Counted from the first letter of the stretch, positions 41,881-52,201 are shown. The stretch is DNA of 58,903 nt from Chloroflexota bacterium (GCA_016190825.1 JACPPV010000001.1:1-58903); one strand, 5' to 3'. Numbers and translations are program-made. The notes: generated from the sequence alone by a model not told the origin.

Positions 41881-42743
41881 GTCCGATCAGACGGCGTGAT
41901 TTTGTGCGCTACATGGGTGGGATGGTCGGGCTCGCGTTTCTGGGGAAGCTTGGCAGCTCGCTGCTGATATCAAGAGATAGAGTCGAGGCCGGTCAATCCG
42001 GCGACTTACTGCCGCCGTCCTCGCCGAAAGCTGATGGTTTCAGTACAACTGCTGACCCCGCTATAAAATATGGGATGGTGATAGATGTCGGCGCCTGTAT
42101 TGGCTGCCGGAGGTGCATGTGGGCTTGTCAGAAGGAGAATAACACTCCGTCCACTATCTCCCCTCTGTGGATAGAGGTTTTCGAGCTTAAGTCAGGCACC
42201 AGCGTGACCGGGCATCCTTCAATTGAAGACCTGAAGCAGGGAGCTACCACCTCTTATACGCAGTCGCCAACAGAGGGCAGATGGTATCTGCCGGCGCAGT
42301 GCTTCCATTGTGAGAACCCTCCTTGCGTGAAGGTATGTCCCACGGGGGCAACATACAAGGATGCTGATGGCCTGGTGCTGATGGACTACACGAGATGCAT
42401 CGGCTGCCGCTTGTGCGTGGTTGCCTGTCCGTACAGCGCCCGGCGTTTCAACTGGTGGAGGGGGGAAGTCCCCGCGGAGGAAACCAATCCCTTGGTGCCC
42501 GTGCGGCAGATCGGAGTGGTCGAAAAGTGCACCTTTTGCGTTCACCGGGTGCGCCGTGGGCTGCTACCCCGCTGCGTTGAAGTCTGCCCGGTTCGGGCAA
42601 GGCATTTTGGCAATTTGAATGACCCGGAGAGTCAGGTATCGAAGGTGCTTCAGGAGAATCTGAGCTTCCGGCTGATGGAAGAGCTCAACACCGGGCCAAG
42701 TATCCGCTATATTACGAGGGGTAAGAAATGGATACAGTCATAA
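41877..42743 (+). CDS. Tat-signal iron-sulfur protein (DmsB/HybA-like, multiple 4Fe-4S)
   Basis: 288 residues. It starts with a Tat motif (RRRDFVR) and a hydrophobic stretch, so it is exported folded with its clusters. Four cysteine groups, CIGCRRCMWACQ, CFHCENPPCVKVCP, CIGCRLCVVACP and CTFCVHR...CVEVCP, would hold four 4Fe-4S clusters. It passes electrons between the haem protein and the NrfD membrane subunit. It overlaps both neighbours (4 bases upstream, 16 downstream), showing tight translational coupling. Confidence 0.93.
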   Translation: MSPIRRRDFVRYMGGMVGLAFLGKLGSSLLISRDRVEAGQSGDLLPPSSPKADGFSTTADPAIKYGMVIDVGACIGCRRCMWACQKENNTPSTISPLWIEVFELKSGTSVTGHPSIEDLKQGATTSYTQSPTEGRWYLPAQCFHCENPPCVKVCPTGATYKDADGLVLMDYTRCIGCRLCVVACPYSARRFNWWRGEVPAEETNPLVPVRQIGVVEKCTFCVHRVRRGLLPRCVEVCPVRARHFGNLNDPESQVSKVLQENLSFRLMEELNTGPSIRYITRGKKWIQS

Positions 42744-44026
42744 CAAAACGGGAGCGCCGCCAGAGGCTTACCGACGACCTCTTGCGTCCATTGTTCCATA
42801 CCACGCCGGTGTTTTTTCTTGTGGCGGGCGCATTGCTCATCCCGGTCCTGTGGTTCCTGTATGTCTGGTATATCCAGTTGACACAGGGACTGGGCGTCAC
42901 CGGCTTGAGGACGCCGAGCGGCGCCGCCTGGGGAATATATATTGCCAACTTCGTGTTCTATGTGGGCATCGCCCATGGGGGCATCGCTGTGGCAGCGGCG
43001 ATACGTCTCCTCAAGCTGAAGGGATATGAGCCGATCGGCCGGATTGGAGAGGTGCTGACCGTGGTCAGCCTCAGCATGGCAGGATTGAGCATCAGCCTTG
43101 ACATGGGGCGGCCGGACCGATTGTTCAACATTATTGCCTTCTGGCCGCAGCGGATAGGCTCTTCTTCTTTGAGCTGGGATGTGACCGTCATCATGCTCTA
43201 TTTCTCGCTGTCAGCCTTGTATCTCTGGCTTACCATGCGGCACGATCTAGCCGAGTGTGCGGCCCAGTTCCCAAGGCGTGCCTGGCTGTACCGTCCGCTG
43301 CTGCTGGGCTACCGACCCGATGAAAAGGCGAAGATCGACCGGATGGCATGGTGGCTGTCAATAGCCATCGTTTTCCTCATTGTTATGCTGAGCGGCGGTG
43401 TTGTCCCGTGGATTTTCGGCCTGCTGCCGTCCCGTCCCGGATGGTTTGGCGCATTGGCCGGTCCCTATTTCCTTACGGCAGCCATATCTTCGGCAATGGC
43501 CGGAGTGCTGGTGGTTTCGGCAATGGTGAGGGGGGTATTCCACTGGGAAGCGCATATTAAGCCCCAGATTTTCCGTGGCCTGGGCATTTTCCTGGGGATA
43601 ATGACCATGTTTTACCTGTATCTCATCCTTGCTGAACAGCTTACCATGAGGTATGCGGCGCCCATCTCCGAGTTCCTGGTATCGGAGATGCTCTTGACCG
43701 GGGAGTTTGCTCCCCTCTTCTGGTCCATGCTCATCGGCGGTTTCTTTCTGCCGGCGCTGTTTTTGATACTCCAGGCATTTCATCCCAGGTGGTTCGGCGT
43801 CACCCGCACAACTATCGCCGCCATGGTGATACTGCTTGCTTTCTGGATAAAGCGGTTTCTCATCGTGGTCCCCTCTTTGCTGCGCCCCCTCCTGCCTTTC
43901 CCCGAGGGGACCTACCAGGTCACCTGGGTCGAGTGGTCAGTGACGGCAGGGGTGCTGGCGCTGGCTATCCTGATGTTCATTGCATTTGTCAAACTGTTTC
44001 CGATGGTGGAGGTGAGTGAGGAATGA
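42728..44026 (+). CDS. NrfD/PsrC-type quinone-reactive membrane subunit
   Basis: 432 residues with about ten hydrophobic helices, the build of NrfD/PsrC/ActC proteins that exchange electrons with the menaquinone pool. Conserved-looking parts include FYVGIAHGG in helix 2 and SLDMGRPDR after helix 3. Together with the exported iron-sulfur protein and cytochrome it forms a partial alternative-complex-III or Qrc-like module. No molybdopterin catalytic subunit is encoded alongside, so the terminal partner must be elsewhere. Confidence 0.92.
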   Translation: MDTVITKRERRQRLTDDLLRPLFHTTPVFFLVAGALLIPVLWFLYVWYIQLTQGLGVTGLRTPSGAAWGIYIANFVFYVGIAHGGIAVAAAIRLLKLKGYEPIGRIGEVLTVVSLSMAGLSISLDMGRPDRLFNIIAFWPQRIGSSSLSWDVTVIMLYFSLSALYLWLTMRHDLAECAAQFPRRAWLYRPLLLGYRPDEKAKIDRMAWWLSIAIVFLIVMLSGGVVPWIFGLLPSRPGWFGALAGPYFLTAAISSAMAGVLVVSAMVRGVFHWEAHIKPQIFRGLGIFLGIMTMFYLYLILAEQLTMRYAAPISEFLVSEMLLTGEFAPLFWSMLIGGFFLPALFLILQAFHPRWFGVTRTTIAAMVILLAFWIKRFLIVVPSLLRPLLPFPEGTYQVTWVEWSVTAGVLALAILMFIAFVKLFPMVEVSEE

Positions 44027-44292
44027 CAGGCTCTTTGTTCGAGCTGGCAGAGATAATGCCGGTGGTGAATGCCTCCACCGCACCGGCCTCGCAGACGGTG
44101 CCGATTGGCTTTATCGTGCTGGCTGTAATCCTGACGCCCGTTGTTACGCTGTTGCTGATTTCCATGTTCGGAAACCCCCGGACATTTCGTGTGCCCGCGT
44201 TGTTTCTGGGCGGCTTCGTTTTGCTCGTCGGTGCGTTGGTGCTTGGCTTCGCCGCCCTCAGCTTGGTTTTAAAGTTTTTTGTGCCCCAATAA
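44023..44292 (+). CDS. Small two-helix membrane protein of the NrfD operon
   Basis: 89 residues, two hydrophobic helices (about 27-48 and 58-83). Its ATG overlaps the NrfD stop (ATGA), so it is probably a small accessory subunit of the complex. No family recognised. A strong terminator follows at 44329-44366, closing the operon. Confidence 0.78.
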   Translation: MTGSLFELAEIMPVVNASTAPASQTVPIGFIVLAVILTPVVTLLLISMFGNPRTFRVPALFLGGFVLLVGALVLGFAALSLVLKFFVPQ

Positions 44293-44328
44293 ATCTTGAC
44301 TGCCAGGGAGCTTTCCAACTCCTCCTCA

Positions 44329-44366
44329 CTCCCCTCTCCCCATATTACAGGGAGAGGGGAGATTTT
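44329..44366 (+). terminator. Rho-independent terminator of the cytochrome/NrfD operon
   Basis: A 12-bp stem CTCCCCTCTCCC/GGGAGAGGGGAG (44329-44340 with 44350-44361), 9-base loop, followed by ATTTTT. Confidence 0.88.
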
Positions 44367-44431
44367 TCCCGAGGGCTCACTATGTTTCACTTTCACTTCC
44401 TGGGTCTGCCGGGCAGCATCCCCATGGTTGG

Positions 44432-44460
44432 TTGATTAATCAGCCAAAGAATTGTAGAAT
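44432..44460 (+). promoter_or_regulatory. Promoter of pdxST (TTGATT-N17-TAGAAT)
   Basis: -35 TTGATT at 44432-44437, -10 TAGAAT at 44455-44460, about 37 bases before pdxS. Confidence 0.55.
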
Positions 44461-44497
44461 TCTCTTGTAATATAAATTATTTCCCGAGGTGATTTGT

Positions 44498-45379
44498 ATG
44501 GAAACCGGAACCTGGAAGGTCAAGACCGGGCTTGCCCAGATGCTGAAGGGCGGGGTCATCATGGATGTTGTCAATCCTGAGCACGCCAAGATTGCCGAAG
44601 ACGCCGGCGCTTGCGCCGTTATGGCGCTGGAGAGAGTACCGGCCGATATCCGCAAGGATGGGGGTGTGGCGCGCATGTCGGACCCGGCAATCATCGAATC
44701 TATCATGAAGGCGGTGAGCATCCCGGTCATGGCGAAGTGCCGCATCGGCCATTTTGTTGAGGCTCAGGCGCTGGAGGCGCTGGGTATCGACTACATTGAT
44801 GAGTCGGAGGTGCTGACCCCGGCAGATGAGAGCCACCATATCTGGAAACAGAACTTTAAGGTGCCTTTTGTCTGCGGTTGCCGTGATCTGGCGGAGGCCC
44901 TGCGTCGCATTGGCGAGGGGGCAGCTATGATCCGCACCAAGGGCGAAGCCGGGACGGGCAACATCGTCGAAGCGGTGCGGCACATGAGGGCGGTGATGGA
45001 TGGAATCCGCAGGCTGGTCAACACGCCGCAAGAAGAGCTGATGACTGTCGCCAAGGAAATGGGAGCCCCGTTTGAGCAGGTCAGCGAGATACATAAAACA
45101 GGACAGTTGCCGGTGGTCAATTTTGCCGCCGGCGGTGTGGCTACGCCGGCTGATGCCGCCCTGATGATGCAGTTGGGCGCCGATGGCGTGTTCGTTGGGT
45201 CGGGCATTTTCAAATCAAAAAATCCGGCTCTCATGGCTAAGGCAATCGTACGGGCTACTACCCACTACCAGGATGCGAAGGTCATCGTCGAGGTCTCGAA
45301 AAACTTGGGCGAGGCGATGCGCGGCCTGGATATCAAGCAGATCCCTGAGGATGAGCTGCTGGCCACAAGAGGGTGGTAG
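44498..45379 (+). CDS. pdxS: Pyridoxal 5'-phosphate synthase subunit PdxS
   Basis: 293 residues from ATG 44498 (GAGGTGA five bases upstream). A TIM barrel with [32 protein letters not shown], the catalytic-lysine region [10 protein letters not shown] and the second lysine region GEAGTGN. It makes pyridoxal phosphate from ribose 5-phosphate, glyceraldehyde 3-phosphate and ammonia delivered by PdxT, encoded one base downstream. Confidence 0.97.
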   Translation: METGTWKVKTGLAQMLKGGVIMDVVNPEHAKIAEDAGACAVMALERVPADIRKDGGVARMSDPAIIESIMKAVSIPVMAKCRIGHFVEAQALEALGIDYIDESEVLTPADESHHIWKQNFKVPFVCGCRDLAEALRRIGEGAAMIRTKGEAGTGNIVEAVRHMRAVMDGIRRLVNTPQEELMTVAKEMGAPFEQVSEIHKTGQLPVVNFAAGGVATPADAALMMQLGADGVFVGSGIFKSKNPALMAKAIVRATTHYQDAKVIVEVSKNLGEAMRGLDIKQIPEDELLATRGW

Positions 45380-45380
45380 C

Positions 45381-45959
45381 ATGAGGATCGGAGTCATTGC
45401 GGCTCAGGGAGCCTTTGTCGAACATATCAACCTGTTGCGGCGACTCGAGGTTGAGGCTTTTCCCGTCCGGCTGCCGCGGGAACTGGAAAAAATTGACGGT
45501 CTGATAATTCCGGGCGGAGAAAGCACTTCCATCAGCCAGTTAATGGCGGAGTATTGCCTGAGCGAAAGGGTTAGGGCCCTTGCCAGGGAAGGGTTGCCCG
45601 TATTTGGAACCTGCGCCGGCATGATAATGCTGGCAAACGATATTTCTGATGGGGAAAAGGTTGAACCGCTGGGGTTGATGAATATCAAGGTCAGGCGTAA
45701 CGCGTTCGGGCGGCAGGTGGACAGCTTTGAGTCAGACCTAACTATTCCTGCCCTGGGAGAAAAACCGTTTCCCGGGGTCTTTATTCGGGCGCCGCTGATT
45801 GAGCAAGTGAAGAGCGGTGAAGTGCTTGCCAGGCTTGGTGATGGCACAATTGTCGCTGCCCGCCAGGGGCAATTCCTTGCCTCATCCTTTCATCCCGAGT
45901 TGACTGATGATCCGAGGTTTCACAGGTTTTTCCTGGATATCGTGGAGGGGTGCGATTAG
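45381..45959 (+). CDS. pdxT: Pyridoxal 5'-phosphate synthase glutaminase subunit PdxT
   Basis: 192 residues from ATG 45381, one base after pdxS. A class I glutaminase with the triad Cys in FGTCAGMI, His in SFHPEL and the following Glu, plus GLIIPGGEST. It supplies ammonia to PdxS in the joint complex. The frame extends back into pdxS, but that part is an overlap artefact. Confidence 0.96.
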   Translation: MRIGVIAAQGAFVEHINLLRRLEVEAFPVRLPRELEKIDGLIIPGGESTSISQLMAEYCLSERVRALAREGLPVFGTCAGMIMLANDISDGEKVEPLGLMNIKVRRNAFGRQVDSFESDLTIPALGEKPFPGVFIRAPLIEQVKSGEVLARLGDGTIVAARQGQFLASSFHPELTDDPRFHRFFLDIVEGCD

Positions 45960-46003
45960 TCCCGGCTGGCCGGGATTAGCCGGGACACATTGAGGAGGAC
46001 TGT

Positions 46004-47554
46004 TTGCGGCAGGTAGTCACTGACGACCTCGAAGTATTACTTGCCATTTTCCCGCCCCATATTCGTGATCCACTGGTACACCAGTCGGATGTGAGCGAAC
46101 TGCTGGAAGTGGTATTGGACCTGGGCAGACCGGCGGAAGCGCGGTTCCCGGGGAGGGAAGTGATGCTTGGCGCGCAGGAGATCAGCCAGCAGGATATAGA
46201 TTATGTAGTTGCCCGTGTCGGCGTTTTTGGCGATGATAACCGCGCCGGAATTGCCCGCACTCTTCATCGCATTTCGGCTATCCGCAATCGGCAGGGACGC
46301 ATCGTGGGATTGACCTGCCGCGTGGGGCGGACAGTCTTCGGTACAATGAAGGTCATAGAAGACCTCATCGGGACGGGAAGAAGCATACTGCTTCTGGGGC
46401 GCCCCGGCGTGGGCAAGACCACCATGCTGCGTGAGGTCGCCCGTGTGCTCGCCGATAACTTTCGCAAGCGCGTGGTTATCGTCGACACCTCTAACGAGAT
46501 CGCCGGCGATGGCGATATCCCCCATCCCGGGATCGGCCATTCCCGCCGGATGCAGGTCAAAACTCCCAATATGCAGCATGCCGTTATGATTGAAGCCGTA
46601 GAAAACCACATGCCGGAGGTCATCATTATCGATGAGATCGGCACGGAGCTTGAAGCCCTTGCGGCGCGCACCATCGCCGAACGGGGTGTGCAGCTGGTGG
46701 GAACCGCTCACGGCAATACCCTGGAGAACCTGATCATGAATCCCACCCTTGCCGATCTTGTGGGTGGGATTCAAAGCGTGACCCTGAGTGATGAAGAGGC
46801 AAAGAGGAGGGGAACGCAGAAATCAATTCTTGAGCGGGCGGCGCCGCCGACCTTCGATATCATTGTTGAAATTCAGGATCGCATCAAGGTGGCCGTCCAC
46901 CCTGATGTCAGTGAGGCGGTTGATGCCGTACTGCGCGGACAGCAGACCGATACGGAGGTGCGCTGGCTTGACGAAAATGGTGAGGTGCATCTGGAAAAAG
47001 CAGCGCCGGTCGTCGCGGCTGCCCCTCTTGGCAGGAGAGTTGCCAGAGTGCAGGAGGCAGTTCGGGTCGCTAAAAGTGGTCCCAAACACCGGCTCTTCCT
47101 CTTCGGGGTGAACCGGGGACGCTTTGAGCAGGTAATCGGCGAAATGGAGGTAGATGTGGAGCTGACCCAGAGCTTGAAGGACGCCACTCTCTTTGTGACC
47201 TCAAAGAGTCACTACCGGCGCAAGCCGCAGAAGGTCAGGGAGGCAGAGGCAACAAACTTGCCGGTGTACGTGTTAAGGGCGAACTCACCAGCGCAGGTCA
47301 AGCAATTGCTCGGTTCCCTTTACCCGGGGCAAGTGCCGGCACTACCTGAACGTGGGGACTCATTGAAAACGGCGCTCGATGAGGCGCGAAAAGCGGTAGA
47401 TACAGTTGTTGACGGCCAGCAAGCCGAGGTTGAACTCAGCCCCCAAGGCGCCTACATCCGGCGTCTCCAGCACCTCATCGCTGAAAGAGGCGGCCTTGCT
47501 TCTCAAAGTGCCGGGCAGGAGCCGGCAAGAAGAGTGCGAATTTTCAAAGGGTGA
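46004..47554 (+). CDS. Ycf45/SpoIIIAA-like AAA ATPase with C-terminal R3H-like region
   Basis: 516 residues, TTG start with GAGGAGG upstream. A P-loop ATPase: Walker A LLLGRPGVGKTTML, Walker B EVIIIDEIG, and the family segment GIGHSRRMQV. It resembles chloroplast Ycf45 and the sporulation ATPase SpoIIIAA. The C-terminal 180 residues contain a nucleic-acid-binding-like part (SPQGAYIRRLQHLIAE, typical of R3H). The role is unknown; nucleic acid handling is likely. It follows pdxT by 44 bases. Confidence 0.85.
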   Translation: MRQVVTDDLEVLLAIFPPHIRDPLVHQSDVSELLEVVLDLGRPAEARFPGREVMLGAQEISQQDIDYVVARVGVFGDDNRAGIARTLHRISAIRNRQGRIVGLTCRVGRTVFGTMKVIEDLIGTGRSILLLGRPGVGKTTMLREVARVLADNFRKRVVIVDTSNEIAGDGDIPHPGIGHSRRMQVKTPNMQHAVMIEAVENHMPEVIIIDEIGTELEALAARTIAERGVQLVGTAHGNTLENLIMNPTLADLVGGIQSVTLSDEEAKRRGTQKSILERAAPPTFDIIVEIQDRIKVAVHPDVSEAVDAVLRGQQTDTEVRWLDENGEVHLEKAAPVVAAAPLGRRVARVQEAVRVAKSGPKHRLFLFGVNRGRFEQVIGEMEVDVELTQSLKDATLFVTSKSHYRRKPQKVREAEATNLPVYVLRANSPAQVKQLLGSLYPGQVPALPERGDSLKTALDEARKAVDTVVDGQQAEVELSPQGAYIRRLQHLIAERGGLASQSAGQEPARRVRIFKG

Positions 47555-47715
47555 CGCCAAAACGTTAATCGTGGATTTCCTGCCGGCTTACCTGCCATTG
47601 CCAATGACAGTTTATGTTTATCTTTCTAGCTTGGCGCCGACGTAGATCGCATGAGCAATTTCTGCATGTAAGCCGCTAAGCTCATACTTTCCAGGCTGGG
47701 ATCGGTCTCCGGGAA

Positions 47716-48441
47716 TTAGACGCTGACTGCTGTCCCGTTTCTGGATAGGTTCATGGCATGGTCACAGACTCCCACCAGTGGACACTGGCCGCACCGGGGG
47801 GGTTCGCTCTGGCAGAACTGCTCCGCCACATCCAGGAAGGCGCCGTTGTAACGCTGCGGGTTTGGCTCCGGAAGAAGACTTTCTGCGAGCGCCTGAACAA
47901 AGCCTGCGGATGGCTGCCGGGGAAAAGTATTCTTGAAGAGATGGGATAGCATCCTGAAAGCGTTACCGTCGACAACTGAAACGGGCAGGTCATACCCAAA
48001 ACACATGATAGCTTTGATGGCGTGATTTTCGAGGCCGCAGGTCCTGAGATAAGTTTCGGAATCTGCGGGCAATTTCCCCTTGCCGTCCAGACTCAAACAA
48101 TCTACCGTTGATTTCAAAGTGCGAGTGTGCTCTTCAAGGTCGAGGCTCGCGAGTGCGTCCGCCAGGTCAATCTTGCTGGCTTCCGCCAGCGACTGAAAAG
48201 AGGGGAAAGCCTGCAGCGTTGCGTTGTATGCAGGTATTACTGTCTCCGGGGGGCTCTCTCTTAACCAGAACTCGCCGATGAACACCTCATAAGGGGTTCT
48301 TCCGGCCTCCCGCCAGGGATACCGGGGAGGATTGTTGGCTGCCCAGAGAAGAAGGCCATCCCGTATCTGGGGTCTCTTGAGGTCAAGGGACTGACTTAAT
48401 TCTTTGAGTGACTCGCCGCCTGCACCGCTGCCACTGACCAT
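47716..48441 (-). CDS. HhH-GPD family DNA glycosylase with 4Fe-4S cluster, degenerate hairpin
   Basis: About 241 residues from ATG 48441 (GGGAGA, 10-base gap; GTG 48450 also possible). Related to MutY/thymine-DNA glycosylases: PRYPWREAGRTPYEVFIGEFWL, the aspartate region SVVDGNAFRML, and a C-terminal cluster (CQSEPPRCGQCPLVGVC, Cx6Cx2Cx5C). The helix-hairpin-helix, normally LPGVGxYTA, reads RTCGLENHAIKA, so DNA binding may be altered. Probably base-excision repair; substrate unknown. Confidence 0.75.
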   Translation of the reverse strand: MVSGSGAGGESLKELSQSLDLKRPQIRDGLLLWAANNPPRYPWREAGRTPYEVFIGEFWLRESPPETVIPAYNATLQAFPSFQSLAEASKIDLADALASLDLEEHTRTLKSTVDCLSLDGKGKLPADSETYLRTCGLENHAIKAIMCFGYDLPVSVVDGNAFRMLSHLFKNTFPRQPSAGFVQALAESLLPEPNPQRYNGAFLDVAEQFCQSEPPRCGQCPLVGVCDHAMNLSRNGTAVSV

Positions 48442-48772
48442 GGGGACCACTCTCCCGCCAGCATAATCCTTGTGACAATAATCAATTGCTGTTTGTTAGG
48501 CAGCAAAAATCGTAGAAAAGGGTGATATTTTTACGGTCAGTAAAGGACTAAACTATTCTAATTTGCATTCATTACAGTGTCAATAGAAATTATGTTACAT
48601 TTTTATGTCAGATATGGTCGTGCCAGTATCAGACTTGGTGACGTGCAGTATATTTGTGATACATTCCGGGAGTCAGGCCAGTGAGGGAAAGGCGGCGTCA
48701 AATGCCAGGGACGCCTATGACTCTTTGTGGGAATACAGTTCCTGTGCTACACTACAAAAATGGGGACACTAT
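48442..48772. other. Promoter-containing gap between divergent glycosylase and glgB genes
   Basis: No gene is convincing here: the glgB frame is open from 48605, but those codons are unlike GlgB. Possible -35/-10 pairs are TTTGTG-N18-TACACT (about 48724-48753) and TTTACG-N18-TATTCT (about 48532-48561). Nothing else is seen. Confidence 0.3.
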
Positions 48773-50692
48773 ATGGCAGTTGAAAGGCGGCAAATAACAA
48801 CCCTTTTTACCGAGAGTGACCTTTATCTTTTCAATGAGGGCACCCATTTTCGTCTTTATGATAAGCTCGGCGCCCATTTGTTGACCGTTGACGGCCACGC
48901 AGGCGCCTATTTTGCTGTCTGGGCGCCAAACGCCGGGAAAGTTTCCGTTAGCGGCGATTTCAATGGCTGGGATAAGAACCGCCACCTTTTGTTCCCGCGG
49001 GGACAATCGGGCATTTGGGAGGGTTTCATCGAAGGGGTTGAAAAGGGCGCCCGGTACAAGTATCACATCGAGTCTCGCTATGGTGGCTACCGGGTGGACA
49101 AAGCAGACCCCTTCGCCTTTTGTCATGAAAAGCCACCGGCAACTGCCTCTACGGTCTGGGACATTGGCTACTCCTGGGGTGACCGCGAGTGGATGTCCAT
49201 GCGTCACAGGCGAAATACGCTTAGCGCGCCGATGGCTGTCTACGAAGTGCACCTGGGGTCATGGAGAAGAGTGCCGGAGGAAGGTTCCCGTCACCTTACT
49301 TACCGGGAACTGGCGCCATTGCTCGCGGAGTACGTCAAGCGGATGGGATTTACCCACGTCGAGTTCATGCCGGTCATGGAACATCCCTTCTACGGTTCGT
49401 GGGGTTACCAGGTGACCGGCTACTTTGCCACGACCAGCCGCTACGGAACGCCGCAGGACTTTATGTACCTGATCGATGTCCTGCACCAGCAGGGTATCGG
49501 AGTAATACTTGACTGGGTGCCATCCCACTTTCCGACTGATGAGCACGGGTTGGGCTATTTCGATGGCACCCACCTCTACGAGCATGCCTACCCGGAAAAG
49601 GGGTTTCACCCGGAGTGGGGCAGCTTTATCTTCAACTACGGGCGGCACGAGGTGGTAAGCTTTCTTATCAGCAACGCCCTTTTCTGGCTGGATAAATATC
49701 ATATTGATGGCTTGCGTGTCGATGCGGTGGCTTCCATGCTTTACCTGGATTATGCCCGTCAAAACGGCAACTGGATGCCGAATAAATACGGGGGCAAGGA
49801 AAACCTCGAGGCGATTGATTTTCTGCGGAAATTCGATGAAGCGGTGTATCTCAATTTTCCCGGTGTTCAGACGATCGCTGAGGAATCTACAGCGTGGCCG
49901 GCAGTCTCGCGGCCTACGTATGTCGGCGGGCTTGGCTTCGGACTGAAATGGGACATGGGCTGGATGCATGATACCCTCATCTATATGAGCAAAGACCCGC
50001 TATTCAGAAGGTATCATCATAATAGCTTGACCTTTCGCATGCTCTACGCCTTTCATGAGAACTTTGTCCTGCCTCTTTCCCATGACGAGGTGGTCCATGG
50101 GAAAGGCTCACTCCTGGGCAAAATGCCGGGGGATGACTGGCAAAAACTGGCTAACCTGCGACTTCTTTTCGGCTATATGTATGCCCAGCCCGGGAAAAAG
50201 CTCCTCTTCATGGGCGGGGAGTTTGGACAATGGCGCGAGTGGTGCCACGACGAGAGCCTGGAGTGGCATCTATTGCAATACGCGCCGCACCAGGGAGTCC
50301 AGAAATGGGTTGCCGATCTCAACCGCCTTTATGGAAACGAACCGGCGCTTCACGAGCTTGATTGTTCTTCCGACGGGTTTGAGTGGATTGACTGCAATGA
50401 TGCTGACAGCAGCGTTATCACGTTGCTTAGAAAAGCGAAGTCAACGGATGATGTCATCCTTGTCGCCGCAAATTTTACGCCTTTGCCGCGTTTTAACTAT
50501 GTGGTTGGCGTTCCCCGCGGCGGCTTCTGGCAGGAGCTTCTGAATAGTGATGGCGCAGAATACGGCGGCAGCGGCCTGGGCAATTCCGGCGGGGTTCATG
50601 CCGCTCCGACACCGTGCCATGGCCGTTCGCACTCGCTCAGCCTTACCTTGCCGCCCCTTTCCACCCTTTTCTTTAGAAGCGGAGGGATTTAG
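48773..50692 (+). CDS. glgB: 1,4-alpha-glucan branching enzyme
   Basis: 639 residues from ATG 48773 (GGGGA upstream). An N-terminal CBM48 domain ([19 protein letters not shown]) precedes the GH13 barrel with [11 protein letters not shown], catalytic Asp in [10 protein letters not shown], Glu in [10 protein letters not shown], and the third Asp in [13 protein letters not shown]. It introduces alpha-1,6 branches in glycogen. The next gene, malQ, starts at the base after its stop, so the two form a glycogen/maltodextrin operon. Confidence 0.97.
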   Translation: MAVERRQITTLFTESDLYLFNEGTHFRLYDKLGAHLLTVDGHAGAYFAVWAPNAGKVSVSGDFNGWDKNRHLLFPRGQSGIWEGFIEGVEKGARYKYHIESRYGGYRVDKADPFAFCHEKPPATASTVWDIGYSWGDREWMSMRHRRNTLSAPMAVYEVHLGSWRRVPEEGSRHLTYRELAPLLAEYVKRMGFTHVEFMPVMEHPFYGSWGYQVTGYFATTSRYGTPQDFMYLIDVLHQQGIGVILDWVPSHFPTDEHGLGYFDGTHLYEHAYPEKGFHPEWGSFIFNYGRHEVVSFLISNALFWLDKYHIDGLRVDAVASMLYLDYARQNGNWMPNKYGGKENLEAIDFLRKFDEAVYLNFPGVQTIAEESTAWPAVSRPTYVGGLGFGLKWDMGWMHDTLIYMSKDPLFRRYHHNSLTFRMLYAFHENFVLPLSHDEVVHGKGSLLGKMPGDDWQKLANLRLLFGYMYAQPGKKLLFMGGEFGQWREWCHDESLEWHLLQYAPHQGVQKWVADLNRLYGNEPALHELDCSSDGFEWIDCNDADSSVITLLRKAKSTDDVILVAANFTPLPRFNYVVGVPRGGFWQELLNSDGAEYGGSGLGNSGGVHAAPTPCHGRSHSLSLTLPPLSTLFFRSGGI

Positions 50693-52201
50693 ATGGGTTT
50701 CCCCCGCGCCGGGGGCGTTCTGCTCCACTTGACCTCGCTTCCGGGTCCTTTTGGCATCGGCGATCTAGGCAGTGCGGCTTACCGTTTTGCCGATTTCCTT
50801 GTCAGCGCCGGGCAGCGGCTCTGGCAAATGCTGCCGGTGGGACCGGCCGGCCAGGGGGATTCTCCTTACCAGTCTCTCTCCGTCTTCGCCGGCAACCCCT
50901 TGTTCATCAGTCCGGAGAAACTGGCGGAACAGCATTTGCTCGGGGCGGAGGATCTGGACAAAGTTCCATCATTTTCAGACTACAGTGTGGATTTTGACGC
51001 GGTCACCAGGTTCAAGATGCCGATGCTCAAAAAATCATTTGAGATCTTTGAGCATCACGCTACTGAGCAACAACGGGAAGAATTCGATGGTTTTTGCCAG
51101 GGACACGTCTCCTGGTTAGAGGACTATGCGCTATTTATGGCATTGAGAGAATCACACGGCCTGGCAACATGGAGCCGGTGGGACGAAGACTCTAGTAAGC
51201 GCGATCCCGTTGCGATCGAAAACTGGCGCCGGAAGCTCTTCAGGGAGATCCGGTGCAACAAGTACCAGCAGTTTCAGTTTTTCCTTCAATGGGCTGAGTT
51301 GAAGCAATACTGTAATCAGCGGGGTATCAAGCTCATCGGTGATGTTCCTATCTTCGTCTCTCTGGATAGCAGCGATGTCTGGTCCCGTCCCGAGATGTTC
51401 TTTCTCGATGACACGGGACGGCCAACGGTCGTCGCCGGCGTTCCGCCGGATTACTTTAGCGCTACCGGCCAGCTCTGGGGCAACCCTCTTTACCGCTGGG
51501 ATGCCATGGCAAAGGATGGCTACCGATGGTGGGTCGGTCGTCTTCGGGCTATGTGCAGTCTATTCGACATTATTCGCCTTGACCATTTTCGGGGGTTTGA
51601 TGAATACTGGGAAATCCCGGCAGGTGCCAGGACTGCCGTCAACGGACGATGGGCGCCAGGGCCTGGCGCCGACTTTTTTGACACGCTTCAGCGGGAGCTC
51701 GGAGCACTGCCGATTATTGCTGAGGACCTTGGCATAATCACGCCTCGGGTGGAAGAGCTGCGCGACCGGTTTGGTTTGCCCGGGATGAGGGTGCTCCAGT
51801 TTTCTTTCGGCCCGGACCCGAAGACCAGGCCCTTCAATTATCCAGAGAATTGCGTGGTCTACACGGGGACCCATGATAACAATACCACGATTGGCTGGTT
51901 CAAAGGGGAGAGCATGACGACCATGAGCCACGAGGAGTGGCACCGAGAAAGACAGCTTGTCCTGGACTACCTGGGGACTGATGGGCATGAGATTAACTGG
52001 GATTTCATCCGCCTGGCGCTGATGTCTGCGCCGGATACCGCGATCATTCCGCTCCAGGATATCCTCGGGCTGGGGGGCGAGGCGCGGATGAACGTTCCCG
52101 GCGTGAACGAGGGAAACTGGCGCTGGCGTTTCCGGGAGGATATGTTGACCGCTTACATCAGCCGCCGCCTGAAAATGATGGCTGCGGTGTATGGAAGGTA
52201 G
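50693..52201 (+). CDS. malQ: 4-alpha-glucanotransferase (amylomaltase)
   Basis: 502 residues of GH77: LLHLTSLPGPFGIGDLG at the start, the catalytic Asp in IIRLDHFRGFDEYWE, Glu in IIAEDLGIIT, and YTGTHDNNTTIGWF near the third acid. It transfers glucan chains between maltodextrins. The ATG at 50693 abuts the glgB stop. There is no obvious terminator after it. Confidence 0.97.
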   Translation: MGFPRAGGVLLHLTSLPGPFGIGDLGSAAYRFADFLVSAGQRLWQMLPVGPAGQGDSPYQSLSVFAGNPLFISPEKLAEQHLLGAEDLDKVPSFSDYSVDFDAVTRFKMPMLKKSFEIFEHHATEQQREEFDGFCQGHVSWLEDYALFMALRESHGLATWSRWDEDSSKRDPVAIENWRRKLFREIRCNKYQQFQFFLQWAELKQYCNQRGIKLIGDVPIFVSLDSSDVWSRPEMFFLDDTGRPTVVAGVPPDYFSATGQLWGNPLYRWDAMAKDGYRWWVGRLRAMCSLFDIIRLDHFRGFDEYWEIPAGARTAVNGRWAPGPGADFFDTLQRELGALPIIAEDLGIITPRVEELRDRFGLPGMRVLQFSFGPDPKTRPFNYPENCVVYTGTHDNNTTIGWFKGESMTTMSHEEWHRERQLVLDYLGTDGHEINWDFIRLALMSAPDTAIIPLQDILGLGGEARMNVPGVNEGNWRWRFREDMLTAYISRRLKMMAAVYGR

